DNA of 64,000 nucleotides from CBCXVS01 sp965178525 (GCA_965178525.1 CBCXVS010000001.1:1-64000); one strand, 5' to 3'. Shown: positions 52,786-62,296, counted from the stretch's first letter. Numbers and translations: made by a program. The notes: generated by a model from the sequence alone, not told the origin.

Positions 52786-53225
52786 TCTAGTCCCTCAGCA
52801 GCTATATCATGATACGCCGACATCGTACCGGGCATCGTACCATTCTCCTGGAAGCGATGCAATTGTCAGTCATGTGCGGTGATCGAGTAGGTAGCATCAC
52901 AGTGTGACATGATTGTCAAAAAAGAATTGACACCTACGAACGCCCCGCCTATGATGCCGCATGCTTGGTGCGTGAGGCGCACGTCGTTTGCGCCTGCATA
53001 GCGGCGCGGCGCCAAGAGAGCCGGCTTACAGCGGTTATAACGTGTCCATGCCCGGACAAAATCAGCCACTTCATGTTGCTTGAGAGAACATCGAGACATC
53101 ATATTGTACCAAGGCCGGCCGGCTACGGAACCGCTATCTTGCTTCATACACTGTGCGCAACCCGCCACAAGACCCCGAAAGTCTTACGGCGCCACATACC
53201 GCCCCGGCGTCACGGAGGATAACCT
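52786..53225. other. Intergenic region with degraded repeat
   Basis: About 440 bases between the divergent CBS and lipoprotein genes. I see no gene that looks real. It holds a degraded copy of the palindromic element near 53046-53072 and a good ribosome site (CACGGAGG) before the lipoprotein start. Confidence 0.5.
53046..53072. repeat. Degraded palindromic element fragment
   Basis: GCCCGGACAAAATCAGCCAC matches the left part of copy 5 (39439), but the rest is lost after about 27 bases. It is evidence that the family is old enough to decay. Confidence 0.55.
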
Positions 53226-53561
53226 GTGACACGCCTACCACGTATACGGCTGCTTGCCCTTTGCTTCTGGCTGCTCTACGGATGTGCGACCTTGCCCGAA
53301 CCGCCGCAGCCCTCACTTGCCGAGCCCTACGCACGGCTCCGGTTTTCCCAAGCCATGCAACTGCCCGCCCTCAACGATCAGACGGTTGAAACCCACTCCT
53401 GGGTCAGCGCCTTGCGGGTACGGCCTGGTCGGCACACGCTACGGTTTGTCCACATCAATGCGGGCTCGGAAGGAAGTGCGGAGCATGCCGGGCAGCATGC
53501 CCACCCGTTTACTCTGGAAGTGCATGAGGGTATAACGTACGTGTTCGAGGCCAAAACGTGA
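53226..53561 (+). CDS. Putative outer-membrane-type lipoprotein, unknown
   Basis: A 111-aa protein. GTG start at 53226 after a CACGGAGG ribosome site. A signal peptide ends in the lipobox LYGC, with the lipidated cysteine at residue 20. The mature part (ALRVRPGRHTLRFVHINAGS and FTLEVHEGITYVFEAKT) suggests a small beta-rich domain. No named family is recognised. Confidence 0.75.
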   Translation: MTRLPRIRLLALCFWLLYGCATLPEPPQPSLAEPYARLRFSQAMQLPALNDQTVETHSWVSALRVRPGRHTLRFVHINAGSEGSAEHAGQHAHPFTLEVHEGITYVFEAKT

Positions 53562-53794
53562 GGCATCATCTGGCGGCCGGCGGTCGCCGCCTCTACGCCG
53601 ATTCCGGATTATTGTGCGACGCACGCCTGTGAGCGTGTTGCCGCCTATCTCCTGCAGCAGCATTTGCAAGCGGCGGATTGTCAATAAGTGCTGCGCACCG
53701 TAAATTTTGAAGAGCGGTTAGCGATCCGGACAACAGCAGCCATGTCATGATTTCAGAGGGAAGATTGGCACGCTATTTTGTACAGAGGCGTCTC

Positions 53795-54346
53795 ATGCCA
53801 CCTAAAACCCATCGGACCTCCGTGGTCGCCATACCTCCCCATGAGGTCTGGGAACCGATTCAGGCGATCCGGCGCCAGCACGATCGCCAGATCCATCGCT
53901 GGATGCCGCACGTCAATCTGCTCTATCCGTTTCTGCCGCGTGAGCATTTTGACACCGCCTTGCCTGTGTTGCAGCATGCCTGTCAGCGGGTGTCGGCGTT
54001 TGCCGTGACCTTGGCCGCTTTTCGTTCCTTTACGCATGCCTCTGGGCGTGGGACGATTTGGTTGGATCCGGAACCGAAGGATGACTTTGTCTGTCTCCAG
54101 GCGACGTTACAGGATGCATTCCCCAATTATGATAATCAATCGCGTTTTTCCGGAGGGTTTACACCGCACCTCAGCGTGGGCCAGACCGCTTCCCGCCGTG
54201 CCATGCGTCCCCTCATCACGGCGTTACAATCCGCGTGGGAGCCGTTGCGGTTTTCCCTCACGGCCATAGCACTGATCTGGCGTGAGACAGATGGGCCGTT
54301 TCAGATCGAGCAGTGGATACCGCTGGCGAGTTCTGAGCTGTCATAG
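53795..54346 (+). CDS. 2'-5' RNA ligase-like 2H phosphoesterase
   Basis: Member of the 2H superfamily, which acts on cyclic phosphates and 2'-5' linked nucleotides. Both catalytic motifs are visible: HVNLLYPF (H-X-N form) near residue 35 and HLSVGQ (H-X-S) near residue 127. The ATG at 53795 is preferred because it has AGAGG upstream; an ATG at 53747 would add 16 residues. The RNA substrate is unknown. The stop codon directly abuts a GC-rich repeat. Confidence 0.85.
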   Translation: MPPKTHRTSVVAIPPHEVWEPIQAIRRQHDRQIHRWMPHVNLLYPFLPREHFDTALPVLQHACQRVSAFAVTLAAFRSFTHASGRGTIWLDPEPKDDFVCLQATLQDAFPNYDNQSRFSGGFTPHLSVGQTASRRAMRPLITALQSAWEPLRFSLTAIALIWRETDGPFQIEQWIPLASSELS

Positions 54347-54377
54347 GCGTCATCATGCCGCGCCTGCGGCGCCCGGA
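54346..54377. repeat. 32-bp GC-rich repeat, copy B
   Basis: Matches 4593-4624 except one base (CCTGCGG for CCGGCGG). It begins at the last base of the 2H phosphoesterase stop codon. The two copies lie nearly 50 kb apart, both just after a plus-strand gene. Confidence 0.6.
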
Positions 54378-54447
54378 CATGATGAAAATAGGTCCGCTAG
54401 GGACGCGAAGGAACACGAAGAGAAGAGAAGTGGATTGTTCATAGAAG

Positions 54448-55698
54448 ATGAAGGTGGTGCCTGTGACCCGTGAAGAACGTGAGGCCATCGCGTATCTGCG
54501 CTCGCCCAGGACCATTCGCGAACGCTGCCAGCAGCTGTTGGATCGTGCCCAGAACAATCGCTTACTGCATTTTGCTTACGATCCGGCCAGGCTTGCCGAC
54601 GTGGCCGCATACGTCGTGACGGTGACTCGTGAGGCGTATCCGGATCTACATATTCCCTTTCACAGCCGTTGGCGTCATTTTCAGGCCGGCGGCATTGACC
54701 GTTTGCAGCAGCTCGAACAACATCTCGCGCCTTTCAGCCGGGACGAGCGGGCTCGATGCCACGTCGATTTGGTCATGACGAGCGTCCTGCTCGATGCCGG
54801 CGCAGGGGCACGGTGGTCGTATCGTGAGGCGGATACCGGCGCCATATTCTCGCGCTCAGAGGGGCTTGCCGTCGCGAGTTGGCACCTGTTTCTTCAGGGA
54901 GGCTTATCGAGTCGCCCGGACCGCCCGTGGCAAGCAGATGCAGCAGGGTTGCAAGATATGACAGACGCGGCGTTGGCAGCCACGTTTCAAGTGACATCAG
55001 ACAACCCGCTGGTTGGCCTGCCGGGGCGTGTGACCCTCCTGCGGCAACTTGGCGCCGTGGCGGCAGGAGCACCGGACTATTTTGGCGCGACTCAGCCGCG
55101 CCTTGGGAACCTGTATGATTATCTCTGTTCGCGGGTGATCGAGAGGGTATTGTCCGCACAGGAGATTTTGCGCGCCGTGCTCGACAGCCTGAGCCCCATC
55201 TGGCCCCATCGTCTCACACTTGGCGGGATCAATTTAGGGGATGTATGGCGCCATCCCAGGGTCGGAGGGAACGGGCTGACAGCTGGTTTAGTACCCTTGC
55301 ACAAGCTCTCCCAATGGCTGACCTATTCCCTGATCGAGCCTCTTGAAGAAGCCGGCATACGCATTGTGGATATGGACAGCCTGACCGGGTTGGCCGAGTA
55401 CCGCAACGGCGGTCTTTTTCTTGATCTGGGTGTGCTCACGCCGAAGGACGAGGCGATCCTGAGGCGGGAACATGAGCCGGGCTCCGAGATTATTGTCGAG
55501 TGGCGGGCATTGACGGTCGCGTTATTGGATCAAGTTGCCGAGCCCATACGTGCCGCGCTCAACGTCAGCGCAAGGGCTCTCCCGCTCGCCAAAATCCTTG
55601 AAGGCGGTACTTGGCGTGCAGGGCGTCGTGCGGCTGCAGAACGCCGGCCGGATAGCAGCCCCCCTCTGCGCATTGCGAGTGACGGCACTGTCTTCTAA
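54448..55698 (+). CDS. URC4/DUF1688 family protein
   Basis: A 416-aa protein of the Urc4/Urg3 family, known from fungal uracil catabolism and from many bacteria with no settled reaction. Recognised by YLRSPRTIRERCQQLL, IPFHSRWRHFQAGGIDRL, LLDAGAGARWSYRE, GLAVASWHLFLQG, LGGINLGDVWRHP, VPLHKLSQWLTYSLIEPLEE and LTGLAEYRNGGLFLD. No other urc/rut genes are next to it. It is convergent with phoR (8-base gap). Whether it acts in pyrimidine breakdown here is inference. Confidence 0.85.
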   Translation: MKVVPVTREEREAIAYLRSPRTIRERCQQLLDRAQNNRLLHFAYDPARLADVAAYVVTVTREAYPDLHIPFHSRWRHFQAGGIDRLQQLEQHLAPFSRDERARCHVDLVMTSVLLDAGAGARWSYREADTGAIFSRSEGLAVASWHLFLQGGLSSRPDRPWQADAAGLQDMTDAALAATFQVTSDNPLVGLPGRVTLLRQLGAVAAGAPDYFGATQPRLGNLYDYLCSRVIERVLSAQEILRAVLDSLSPIWPHRLTLGGINLGDVWRHPRVGGNGLTAGLVPLHKLSQWLTYSLIEPLEEAGIRIVDMDSLTGLAEYRNGGLFLDLGVLTPKDEAILRREHEPGSEIIVEWRALTVALLDQVAEPIRAALNVSARALPLAKILEGGTWRAGRRAAAERRPDSSPPLRIASDGTVF

Positions 55699-55706
55699 TG
55701 CAGTCC

Positions 55707-57500
55707 TCAGTCCTCTTTCCCCAGCGGCCCCATGGGCAGATATAACGTGAAGGTGCTGCCCTGTCCCACGGCGCTGGTCACGGAGACATGGCCGCCGTGG
55801 AGCTGAGCAATGTGCTTCACAATGGCAAGCCCAAGCCCCGTGCCGCCATGATCTCGACTGCGCGCTTTGTCGACGCGATAGAAGCGCTCGAACAGCCGGG
55901 GCAACTGCTCGCTTGCGATGCCGATGCCTTCATCACGCACACACAGGGTGAGTTCCTCTGGCTCATATCGGGCTTCAACCCAGACCATACTCCCGGCCTT
56001 ACTGTAGTTGATGGCGTTGTCGAGTAGATTGACCAGCGCTTGCTCGATCAGTGGCGCGTTGAGAAAGGCGCACAACTCTGTATCACATAATGCCTGGAGC
56101 CGAATCTGTTGTGACATCGCTTTGGCGGTACAATCCTGCACGGCCGCTTGCAACACGTCATGCACCGTGACGGCTGTGCGCACGAGGTCGGCGGTTTCCT
56201 CGCTCTGTTCGAGCCGAGAGAGGCTGAGCAAATCCTCAATGATGGCATGCAGACGGTCCGCGTTGCGGGCGATAATCCCTAAGAAACGATCGGTCTGCTC
56301 CGGTTCGTCGCAGAGGTCGTCACGCAAGGTTTCGACAAATCCTTTGATATTGGTAATCGGCGTTTTCAGTTCGTGCGACACATTGGCGACAAAGTCGCGC
56401 CGGACGCGTTCGAGACGGCGCAGCGCCGTGACGTCATGCAAGACGAGTACCGCGCCTACCAAGGCGCTTTTACTATCCCGTAAAGGCGCCGCATTCAGTT
56501 TCAGAATCCGATCCTCAGGTCGGGCCACAATACGCGCTTCACACGTGATTTCCTCCGCATCACGGATCGTATCGCTAATGGTCTCCATCACCGCCCGCAC
56601 CCGGGTGACCTCCCAGATGCGCTTGCCAATGCTGGTTGCAGGTGATGTATAGAGAATGGCGCCTGCCGCCTGATTCATGTGCACTACACACTCATTCTCG
56701 TCAACCGCAATTACCCCTTCGACCATGCCACTGAGGACCGCCAAGAGCTGATTGCGATCCTTAATGATGGTTTCCATGCGCTCGCGCAGGCGGTACGCCA
56801 TACGGTTAAACGCCTCTGTGAGGATGTCGAGTTCATCTTGCTTCCGTGACGGCGCGATATGGCCGGTATAACCGCCAGCAAGCGAGGTGGCAACCTCCGT
56901 CATCGTGCGCAGGGGTTGCATAACCCGATGAGCAAAGAGAATGCTGAGCAGGAGGCCGGCAAAGGCCGCGCCAGCGACACCCAGAAACAAGGTGAGGTAG
57001 AGCTGGGACAAACGCGTCTTGAGGACGGTCAAAGGCACAGCGCTGCGGACGTACCCGAGCAAAGCGCCATCATGGCGTATCGGGAGAGCAAGATACATCA
57101 TGGGTTGTCCGCTCGACGGACTGATACGCGTCGCTGTGCCAACCGCGCTGGCGCGGGTAGCGGTAATTTCCGGATAATCTGCCTGATTGTCCACTTGCGA
57201 GGGGGATTCCGCGGAATCAGCGACCACCGTACCATCAGCCTGGATGAGGGTAAAATGGGTGCCCGTATCGGTGCCGAGCCGGCGCAGACGCTGGTGGAAC
57301 GGGGCATTGGCGGGCATGCTCAGCATCGCAGGCGCCGCGCTCCGCAACAGCATCGCTTGCGCTAGAAGCGTACGGCGCGTGGTTTGCCACGCGTCCTGAG
57401 TCATATGCCGACCCACGATGAGCCCTACGACAGTGGTCGTGATGACAAGCAGCACCAGATAGCTGGCGTAGAATTTCCACAGAAAGCGGAGGCGTAACAT
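55707..57500 (-). CDS. phoR: PhoR-like sensor histidine kinase
   Basis: A 597-aa membrane kinase. First membrane helix about 8-28, a periplasmic sensor (about 30-160), a second helix (about 165-190), HAMP (about 192-245), PAS (about 255-350; LLAVLSGMVEGVIAVDENEC), HisKA with phospho-accepting H in NVSHELKTPITNIKGFVETL, and HATPase (LLDNAINYSKAG; DEGIGIASEQLPRLFERFYR; GGTGLGLAIVKHI). The pairing with a PhoB-type regulator suggests phosphate sensing, but no pst or phoU genes are in the window, so the signal is not certain. Confidence 0.88.
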   Translation of the reverse strand: MLRLRFLWKFYASYLVLLVITTTVVGLIVGRHMTQDAWQTTRRTLLAQAMLLRSAAPAMLSMPANAPFHQRLRRLGTDTGTHFTLIQADGTVVADSAESPSQVDNQADYPEITATRASAVGTATRISPSSGQPMMYLALPIRHDGALLGYVRSAVPLTVLKTRLSQLYLTLFLGVAGAAFAGLLLSILFAHRVMQPLRTMTEVATSLAGGYTGHIAPSRKQDELDILTEAFNRMAYRLRERMETIIKDRNQLLAVLSGMVEGVIAVDENECVVHMNQAAGAILYTSPATSIGKRIWEVTRVRAVMETISDTIRDAEEITCEARIVARPEDRILKLNAAPLRDSKSALVGAVLVLHDVTALRRLERVRRDFVANVSHELKTPITNIKGFVETLRDDLCDEPEQTDRFLGIIARNADRLHAIIEDLLSLSRLEQSEETADLVRTAVTVHDVLQAAVQDCTAKAMSQQIRLQALCDTELCAFLNAPLIEQALVNLLDNAINYSKAGSMVWVEARYEPEELTLCVRDEGIGIASEQLPRLFERFYRVDKARSRDHGGTGLGLAIVKHIAQLHGGHVSVTSAVGQGSTFTLYLPMGPLGKED

Positions 57501-57522
57501 AGACTTCGTACCATAAAGTTCT

Positions 57523-57638
57523 TAGGTATCAGCTATTAGCTATCAGGTATCAGCTATCAGCTATCAGCCAAAATGCTGGAAGAAGAAATCTTGTATCTTC
57601 TTTCTTAGCTGAGAGCTGAGAGCTGACAGCTCTCAGCT
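57523..57638. repeat. Inverted arrays of short AGCTATC/AGCTGAG repeats
   Basis: In the phoB-phoR gap: tandem AGCTATC-like units at 57523-57568 and AGCTGAG/AGCTGAC units at 57607-57638, arranged as an inverted pair. The second array contains the phoB stop codon. The same unit type occurs at 11883-11959 and 62311-62460. Confidence 0.65.
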
Positions 57639-58325
57639 TTCTTCTTGAAAACGGTATCCCACGCCTCGAATCGTCTCAATCAACTTACCGTATGCGCCGA
57701 GTTTACGCCGCAATGAGACGACGTGCACATCCACTGAGCGTTCGGTCACGCTTGCATCGTGCCCTGAAACGGCCTCGAGAATCTGCTGCCGGCTAAACAC
57801 CCACCCCGGGCGTCGTGCCAGGAGATGGAGCAAGCGGAATTCGGTGGAGGTTAGAGGAATGGACTCATCCTGAAGCGAGACGACATGACGTCCGGGGTCA
57901 ATTGCCAAGTCGCCACGGCGAATCATCGTCTGCGCCTCGGCGGTGCTATCCTGCTGGCGGCGTAGCACGGCTTTGATACGGGCCAGGAGCACACGCGGAC
58001 TAAAGGGCTTGGTGAGATAATCGTCAGCCCCGAGTTCGAGACCCGACACTACGTCGGCTTCCTCCGCTCTAGCAGTCAGCATAATAATCGGGATGCTTGC
58101 CGTCCGGACATTGTGTTTCATGGCCTCGCAGACCTCCAGGCCATCGGCCCCTGGCAACATCAAGTCCAACACAACCAGATCCGGCCGACGCAATCCGAGT
58201 TGTGTGAGCGCTTCCTCGCCAGAGAGTACGCACGTTACCTCATACCCATGCCGGGACAAATTGTAGTGCACGAGTTCCAGGATATCCGGTTCGTCGTCAA
58301 TAACGAGTATGTGGCTGGGTGGCAT
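57633..58325 (-). CDS. phoB: PhoB-like response regulator
   Basis: OmpR/PhoB-family regulator, about 230 aa. Receiver domain: ILVIDDEPDILELVHYNLSR, phospho-accepting D in VVLDLMLPGADG, conserved K in DDYLTKPFSPRVL. Winged-helix domain: LTSTEFRLLHLLARRPGWVF and SVDVHVVSLRRKLG, ending RGVGYRFQEES. MPPSH at 58325 is taken as the start; a slightly longer frame reaches 58340. The stop codon lies in a short repeat array. Confidence 0.9.
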   Translation of the reverse strand: MPPSHILVIDDEPDILELVHYNLSRHGYEVTCVLSGEEALTQLGLRRPDLVVLDLMLPGADGLEVCEAMKHNVRTASIPIIMLTARAEEADVVSGLELGADDYLTKPFSPRVLLARIKAVLRRQQDSTAEAQTMIRRGDLAIDPGRHVVSLQDESIPLTSTEFRLLHLLARRPGWVFSRQQILEAVSGHDASVTERSVDVHVVSLRRKLGAYGKLIETIRGVGYRFQEES

Positions 58326-58398
58326 ATGATCCTCTTGCATTTTGTGACTATCTCGTCAATCATAGCGGAAATAGGTCAAAGGGGGAAGATGTTATGTT

Positions 58399-58443
58399 TA
58401 AGTATTGTTCCACTCTTTCCCATGGAAAAATCAGACAAATAAG
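58399..58443. repeat. Possible shortened palindromic element
   Basis: TAAGTATTGTTC then CTCTTTCCCATGGAAAAA, close to the hairpin core of the 74-bp family (CTCTTTCCTCTGGAAAAA in copy 5 read in reverse), ending AATAAG. About 45 bases, so internally deleted. It lies just before the sugar dehydrogenase gene, whose 5' end looks disturbed. Confidence 0.4.
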
Positions 58444-58474
58444 ATAGTCGATCGGGATACTCCTCAGTGGTCTG

Positions 58475-59659
58475 GTGTTCGGGCTTGGCCTTTCAAGCTG
58501 CAGTGAGCACGAGGCCAAGACTCAGCATCGCATCTTTCAGACTGCACCGCCCAGCATTGCGCTCGTATCTGTTGTCTCAGGGCTCGCGCAACCCATATTT
58601 GTCACGCATGCCGGGGATGAACGCCTGATCATCGTCGAGCGTGTTGGGCGTATCCGGATTCTGCGTGATGGGGCCTTGCTGGATGAGCCCTATCTGGATA
58701 TAACGGCATTGGTCCGTGTGGTAGGTGAGGGCGGTCTGCTGAGTGTCGCCTTCCATCCGAACTATAACATACCCGAAACTGCCGGCACCGGGCTGTTGTG
58801 GGTCAACTATACGGACCTAAATGGGGACACGGTCATTGCCCGCTACACCGTGGCCTCCGATAATCCGGACCGCGCCGACCCGGCCAGCGCCCGCATCTTG
58901 CTCAGCATCGGCCAGCCCTTTAGCAATCACAATGGTGGCCAGCTCCAATTCGAGCCGCCGGAAGGACCGGAAATGGATATGCGGCAGTATCTCTACATCG
59001 GCATGGGCGACGGCGGCAGTGGTGGCGACCCCAACGATCACGGGCAGCGTGATGACTCACTTCTCGGTAAGATGCTGCGCATCGACCCGAGTACCGAGGC
59101 AGATCCGGCGCCGCCGTTCTACACCATTCCCGGCGATAATCCGCGTGTGGGGGCGCTCCCACCGCTCGACACCATCTGGGCCAAAGGGTTGCGCAATCCG
59201 TTTCGATTTTCCTTTGACGCCGAATTAGGTGACCTCTACATCGCCGATGTGGGGCAAAACCGTTTTGAGGAAGTCCACGTCACGCTGGCGGGGACGCCCG
59301 GCGGGATCAACTATGGCTGGCGCATCATGGAAGGGCTGGAATGCTTCAACCCGCGACAGAACTGCGACATGAGCGGCCTCGATCTTCCGGTCGTGACCTA
59401 CGCACATGATGGCGGGCGCTGTGCCATCATCGGTGGGTATGTGTATCGCGGCATGCGCTTTTCGGCCTTACTCGGCACCTATCTCTACGCCGACTTGTGC
59501 AGCGGGGAGATCTTCGGCCTCGCCGAAATTCCCTCTGGGCAACGGGGGAGCGCGGTGCTCCTCAACAGCAACATCAGCCCGCGCTCGTTTGGCGAAGATA
59601 TCAACGGTGAGCTGTACATCACCGATGACGGAAATGTCTTCCAGATCATTGTCGAGTAG
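58475..59659 (+). CDS. PQQ-dependent sugar dehydrogenase-like protein
   Basis: Soluble quinoprotein glucose/sorbosone dehydrogenase family (six-bladed beta-propeller). Motifs: EGGLLSVAFHPNY, YLYIGMGDGGSGGDPNDHGQ, WAKGLRNPFRFSFDAELGDL, YIADVGQNRFEEV and INYGWRIMEGLECF. A lipobox-like GLSSC follows a hydrophobic stretch, but the frame has a stop at 58445-58447 before any basic n-region or ATG, so the GTG at 58475 gives an incomplete signal peptide. The 5' end may be frameshifted or truncated. The gene overlaps the convergent SPFH gene by 14 bases. Confidence 0.8.
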   Translation: MFGLGLSSCSEHEAKTQHRIFQTAPPSIALVSVVSGLAQPIFVTHAGDERLIIVERVGRIRILRDGALLDEPYLDITALVRVVGEGGLLSVAFHPNYNIPETAGTGLLWVNYTDLNGDTVIARYTVASDNPDRADPASARILLSIGQPFSNHNGGQLQFEPPEGPEMDMRQYLYIGMGDGGSGGDPNDHGQRDDSLLGKMLRIDPSTEADPAPPFYTIPGDNPRVGALPPLDTIWAKGLRNPFRFSFDAELGDLYIADVGQNRFEEVHVTLAGTPGGINYGWRIMEGLECFNPRQNCDMSGLDLPVVTYAHDGGRCAIIGGYVYRGMRFSALLGTYLYADLCSGEIFGLAEIPSGQRGSAVLLNSNISPRSFGEDINGELYITDDGNVFQIIVE

Positions 59660-60944
59660 GCGCCCCGCCTCCCGGCTCCTCGGGCCGGCCATTGAGCGGG
59701 TCCTCGCGCTGGCTCGCAACGAGCGCCCCAAACGCCTGGTTTAATAGCTGCGCTTTGGCCTCCTCAATGGGGTGGGGATGGATACCCGAGAGTGGCGTAC
59801 GCGTGTCGCCGGCCCCGGTCATCACGGTGGTATGTTTGGCGGCAAACAGGTCGAGAGTCTGTGCGAACGGCCGAATGAACTGTTCAAAATGCTCGATAAT
59901 ATAGGCTTGAAGCGCCGCTTCGCCGCCTTGCTGGAGAATCTCCACGGTGTGACGCAACTGGTCAATCTCGGCCTGTGCGCGCCCCCGAATTTGCGCGGCT
60001 TCTTGCTGGGCTTCGAGACTTCGGCGTTCTTTTTCCGCCTCCGCCGGGATAAGAATTTCGGCGGTATATTTGGCCCGCAGCATTTCGATGCGTTGCTGTT
60101 CGGCCACCGTCTGGGCTTGTAGACCCGCCACCTGCGCCTCGGCGTCACGTGTGGCTTTCTGCACCCCGATAGCAGCCCGTTGATTTTCCGTTGCGACTTT
60201 TACGCGCGTGTCCGACAACAGACTTTCGCGGGCGTTCTCCAATTCGCGTGTGGCCACTTCCGCCCGCCGTGATTCCGACGCCTCCTTCGCGGCCGCGTGC
60301 GCTAGGGCCTGGGCTTCACGCGATTGCGTCTCGGCGTTCGTCGCCTGGATCCGCTTCAGTAAGGCAATGTAGAGTTCGGGATCCTCCACGCCTTCGAGCC
60401 GGTGATCATCGACATCGGCGATGTTCATGGCCGTAATCTCCAGCCCGATGCCTTCGAGATCGACCTTGCACGTGCGGATCATGTTTTGCACCAGCACATC
60501 CTTATCCGTCATGACCTCTTCCGGCGTCATCGTTGCAATGGCATCACGTAAGTGCCCCTCGATAATCGAGTTGGCGATGGCCGTGAGTTCATTCCAGGAG
60601 GTCGTCATGAGCAGAATGCGCCGCATGGCGTTACGCAGCCCCTTGGCCGAGGAGGCAATGGCAAAGCTGACAGTGGCGGCAACGGTGAGCGGCACAATAC
60701 CCGCGGCGATAGCGGATTCCACACGCACGCTCGTGGTCTGCGGTCGCACGTCCATCTTGAAAAAGCGATGGATGAGCGGCCAGACAAAGACCCGGCCGCC
60801 GCGTAACGTGGCAAATCCCTTGCGGCCTTTGCCCGCCACCACGGCCAATTCGTTGGCCCCGACGATCTTGAGTTTGGCGACCAGTTGATAGACCAGCGTC
60901 AGCAGGATCAGAAACAGAAAGACGCCAACAAATCCGATGATCAT
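59646..60944 (-). CDS. SPFH/flotillin-like protein B
   Basis: A 432-aa protein with an N-terminal membrane segment (about 1-24), an SPFH/band-7 domain (about 30-200) and a long alanine/glutamate-rich coiled coil (about 205-365) typical of flotillins. Flotillins form membrane microdomain scaffolds. The ATG at 60944 overlaps the stop of the upstream SPFH gene by 4 bases, showing coupling. The tail is proline- and glycine-rich. Confidence 0.85.
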   Translation of the reverse strand: MIIGFVGVFLFLILLTLVYQLVAKLKIVGANELAVVAGKGRKGFATLRGGRVFVWPLIHRFFKMDVRPQTTSVRVESAIAAGIVPLTVAATVSFAIASSAKGLRNAMRRILLMTTSWNELTAIANSIIEGHLRDAIATMTPEEVMTDKDVLVQNMIRTCKVDLEGIGLEITAMNIADVDDHRLEGVEDPELYIALLKRIQATNAETQSREAQALAHAAAKEASESRRAEVATRELENARESLLSDTRVKVATENQRAAIGVQKATRDAEAQVAGLQAQTVAEQQRIEMLRAKYTAEILIPAEAEKERRSLEAQQEAAQIRGRAQAEIDQLRHTVEILQQGGEAALQAYIIEHFEQFIRPFAQTLDLFAAKHTTVMTGAGDTRTPLSGIHPHPIEEAKAQLLNQAFGALVASQREDPLNGRPEEPGGGAPTRQ

Positions 60945-62296
60945 GAGCCCGCCTCCTCTGTTGTAGCTGTTGGGGTAGACACCGCGAGCAGATCGCGCAC
61001 GCGAATGCCAAAGCCCGTTTCGAAGTGGCGCAGGAAATCCACCAAGGCTTCGGGCCCGCGATTGGCCACGCCGTTGAACCCGCGTGTGTCATCCATGACC
61101 AGGAAGTGGTCCACTCCCAAGCCTTTGGCATGCTCTTGATAGGCCGCAAAGAGGTGCGGCAGGCGCTGCTGCACAAAGAGCGCGAGCTTGCCCACATCCC
61201 CAGATTGGGCCACCAGTTGCGTTTTCTGGCGTAGCAGGTCGTTGTGCATCTCTTGCAAGATACGGATGGCGTCGCTTTCGCCACTGGCCAAGATCTCTGC
61301 CGAACGCTGTTGCATCTCCGCTTCCAGCGTGACATTCGAGATGTTTTTGAGCCGCTGTAATTCGACCGTCACCTCTTGCACGGTGCGTTCACCCTCACTA
61401 CTCGCCTTGGCAATGGCGCTATCGGCTTCCAGCCGCGCCCGTTCGATATCCGCTTCGCACTGGCGCCGCAGGACTTCCAGCTCTTGTTGCGCCGTGACAA
61501 TCTTCTCATTGGCTTGGTTCTCCGCGATCGTCTCCCGGCGTTTGCCGTCCGATTCGGCCTGCTCGGCGCGCGCCCGTAAACGCGCCTCCTCAACTTCGAC
61601 CTCCTGGCGCTTGTGCGACAGGGTTTTGTTGGCCAAATTGGCGATGTACGTCGACGTATCCCAGATTTTCTGCATCGAGACCGAGACCACCCGCATACCG
61701 AACGTGCTGAGGTCCTGCGTACTATCGGCCAGCAGTTCGGAGCGAAAATGCGCCCGTTCGCCCTCGCCCTCAGCCTCTGCCGGGACGGGCCGCGTGTCGT
61801 CGCGGTCGGCCGTGTCCGTGCTTTCCACCATGCCAATGGCCTGCAGCGGCGTGGTTTTGTTGAGGGCGCCGCGGAAGTTGCCAATCATCGTGTGCTGAAT
61901 TTGCTCCTGAATTTCCGCGCGGGATTTCCCCATGAGCCGCTCGACCGCGGAGTAGAGGAGCGTTTCATCTTCATCATCGACGCAGACGCACGCCGTGGCA
62001 TCGGCGCCGACCGTGATGCCATTGGCGGCGTTGACCCCCTCGACCCGCACGTTGATCGGGATGATGCTCAGCTCGAGCGGCTGCACGCTTTGAAAGTAAG
62101 GCAAGACAAAGGTCCAGCCGCCTTTTTGGATGCGAAAACCGTATTCTTTGCCCTGAATGCGCGTCTTCGTACCCGTGACCACGAGCACTTGGTGCGGCGG
62201 GCAGACACGGATAAACGACTGCAGCAACCCGACGCCGACAAAGAAGCAAATCACGGCCAGGACGCCGCCAATGCTAGGAAGAGAAAAGAGTTCCAT
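60941..62296 (-). CDS. SPFH-domain protein A with long coiled coil
   Basis: A 451-aa protein with an N-terminal membrane helix (about 8-28), an SPFH domain (about 30-225; VGADATACVCVDDEDETLLY), and a charged coiled coil from about 230 to 370 (RARAEQAESDGKRRETIAEN). It is related to flotillin/YqiK but longer in the middle (a TADRDDTRPVPAEAEGEGER insertion). It is in an operon with SPFH B and the YqiJ-like gene, which supports a hetero-oligomeric scaffold (inference). Confidence 0.82.
   Translation of the reverse strand: MELFSLPSIGGVLAVICFFVGVGLLQSFIRVCPPHQVLVVTGTKTRIQGKEYGFRIQKGGWTFVLPYFQSVQPLELSIIPINVRVEGVNAANGITVGADATACVCVDDEDETLLYSAVERLMGKSRAEIQEQIQHTMIGNFRGALNKTTPLQAIGMVESTDTADRDDTRPVPAEAEGEGERAHFRSELLADSTQDLSTFGMRVVSVSMQKIWDTSTYIANLANKTLSHKRQEVEVEEARLRARAEQAESDGKRRETIAENQANEKIVTAQQELEVLRRQCEADIERARLEADSAIAKASSEGERTVQEVTVELQRLKNISNVTLEAEMQQRSAEILASGESDAIRILQEMHNDLLRQKTQLVAQSGDVGKLALFVQQRLPHLFAAYQEHAKGLGVDHFLVMDDTRGFNGVANRGPEALVDFLRHFETGFGIRVRDLLAVSTPTATTEEAGS

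Noticed and set aside
57523..57638. Regular short repeats considered as a CRISPR array
   Set aside because: Units are only 7-8 bases long with no unique spacers, and no cas genes are nearby.
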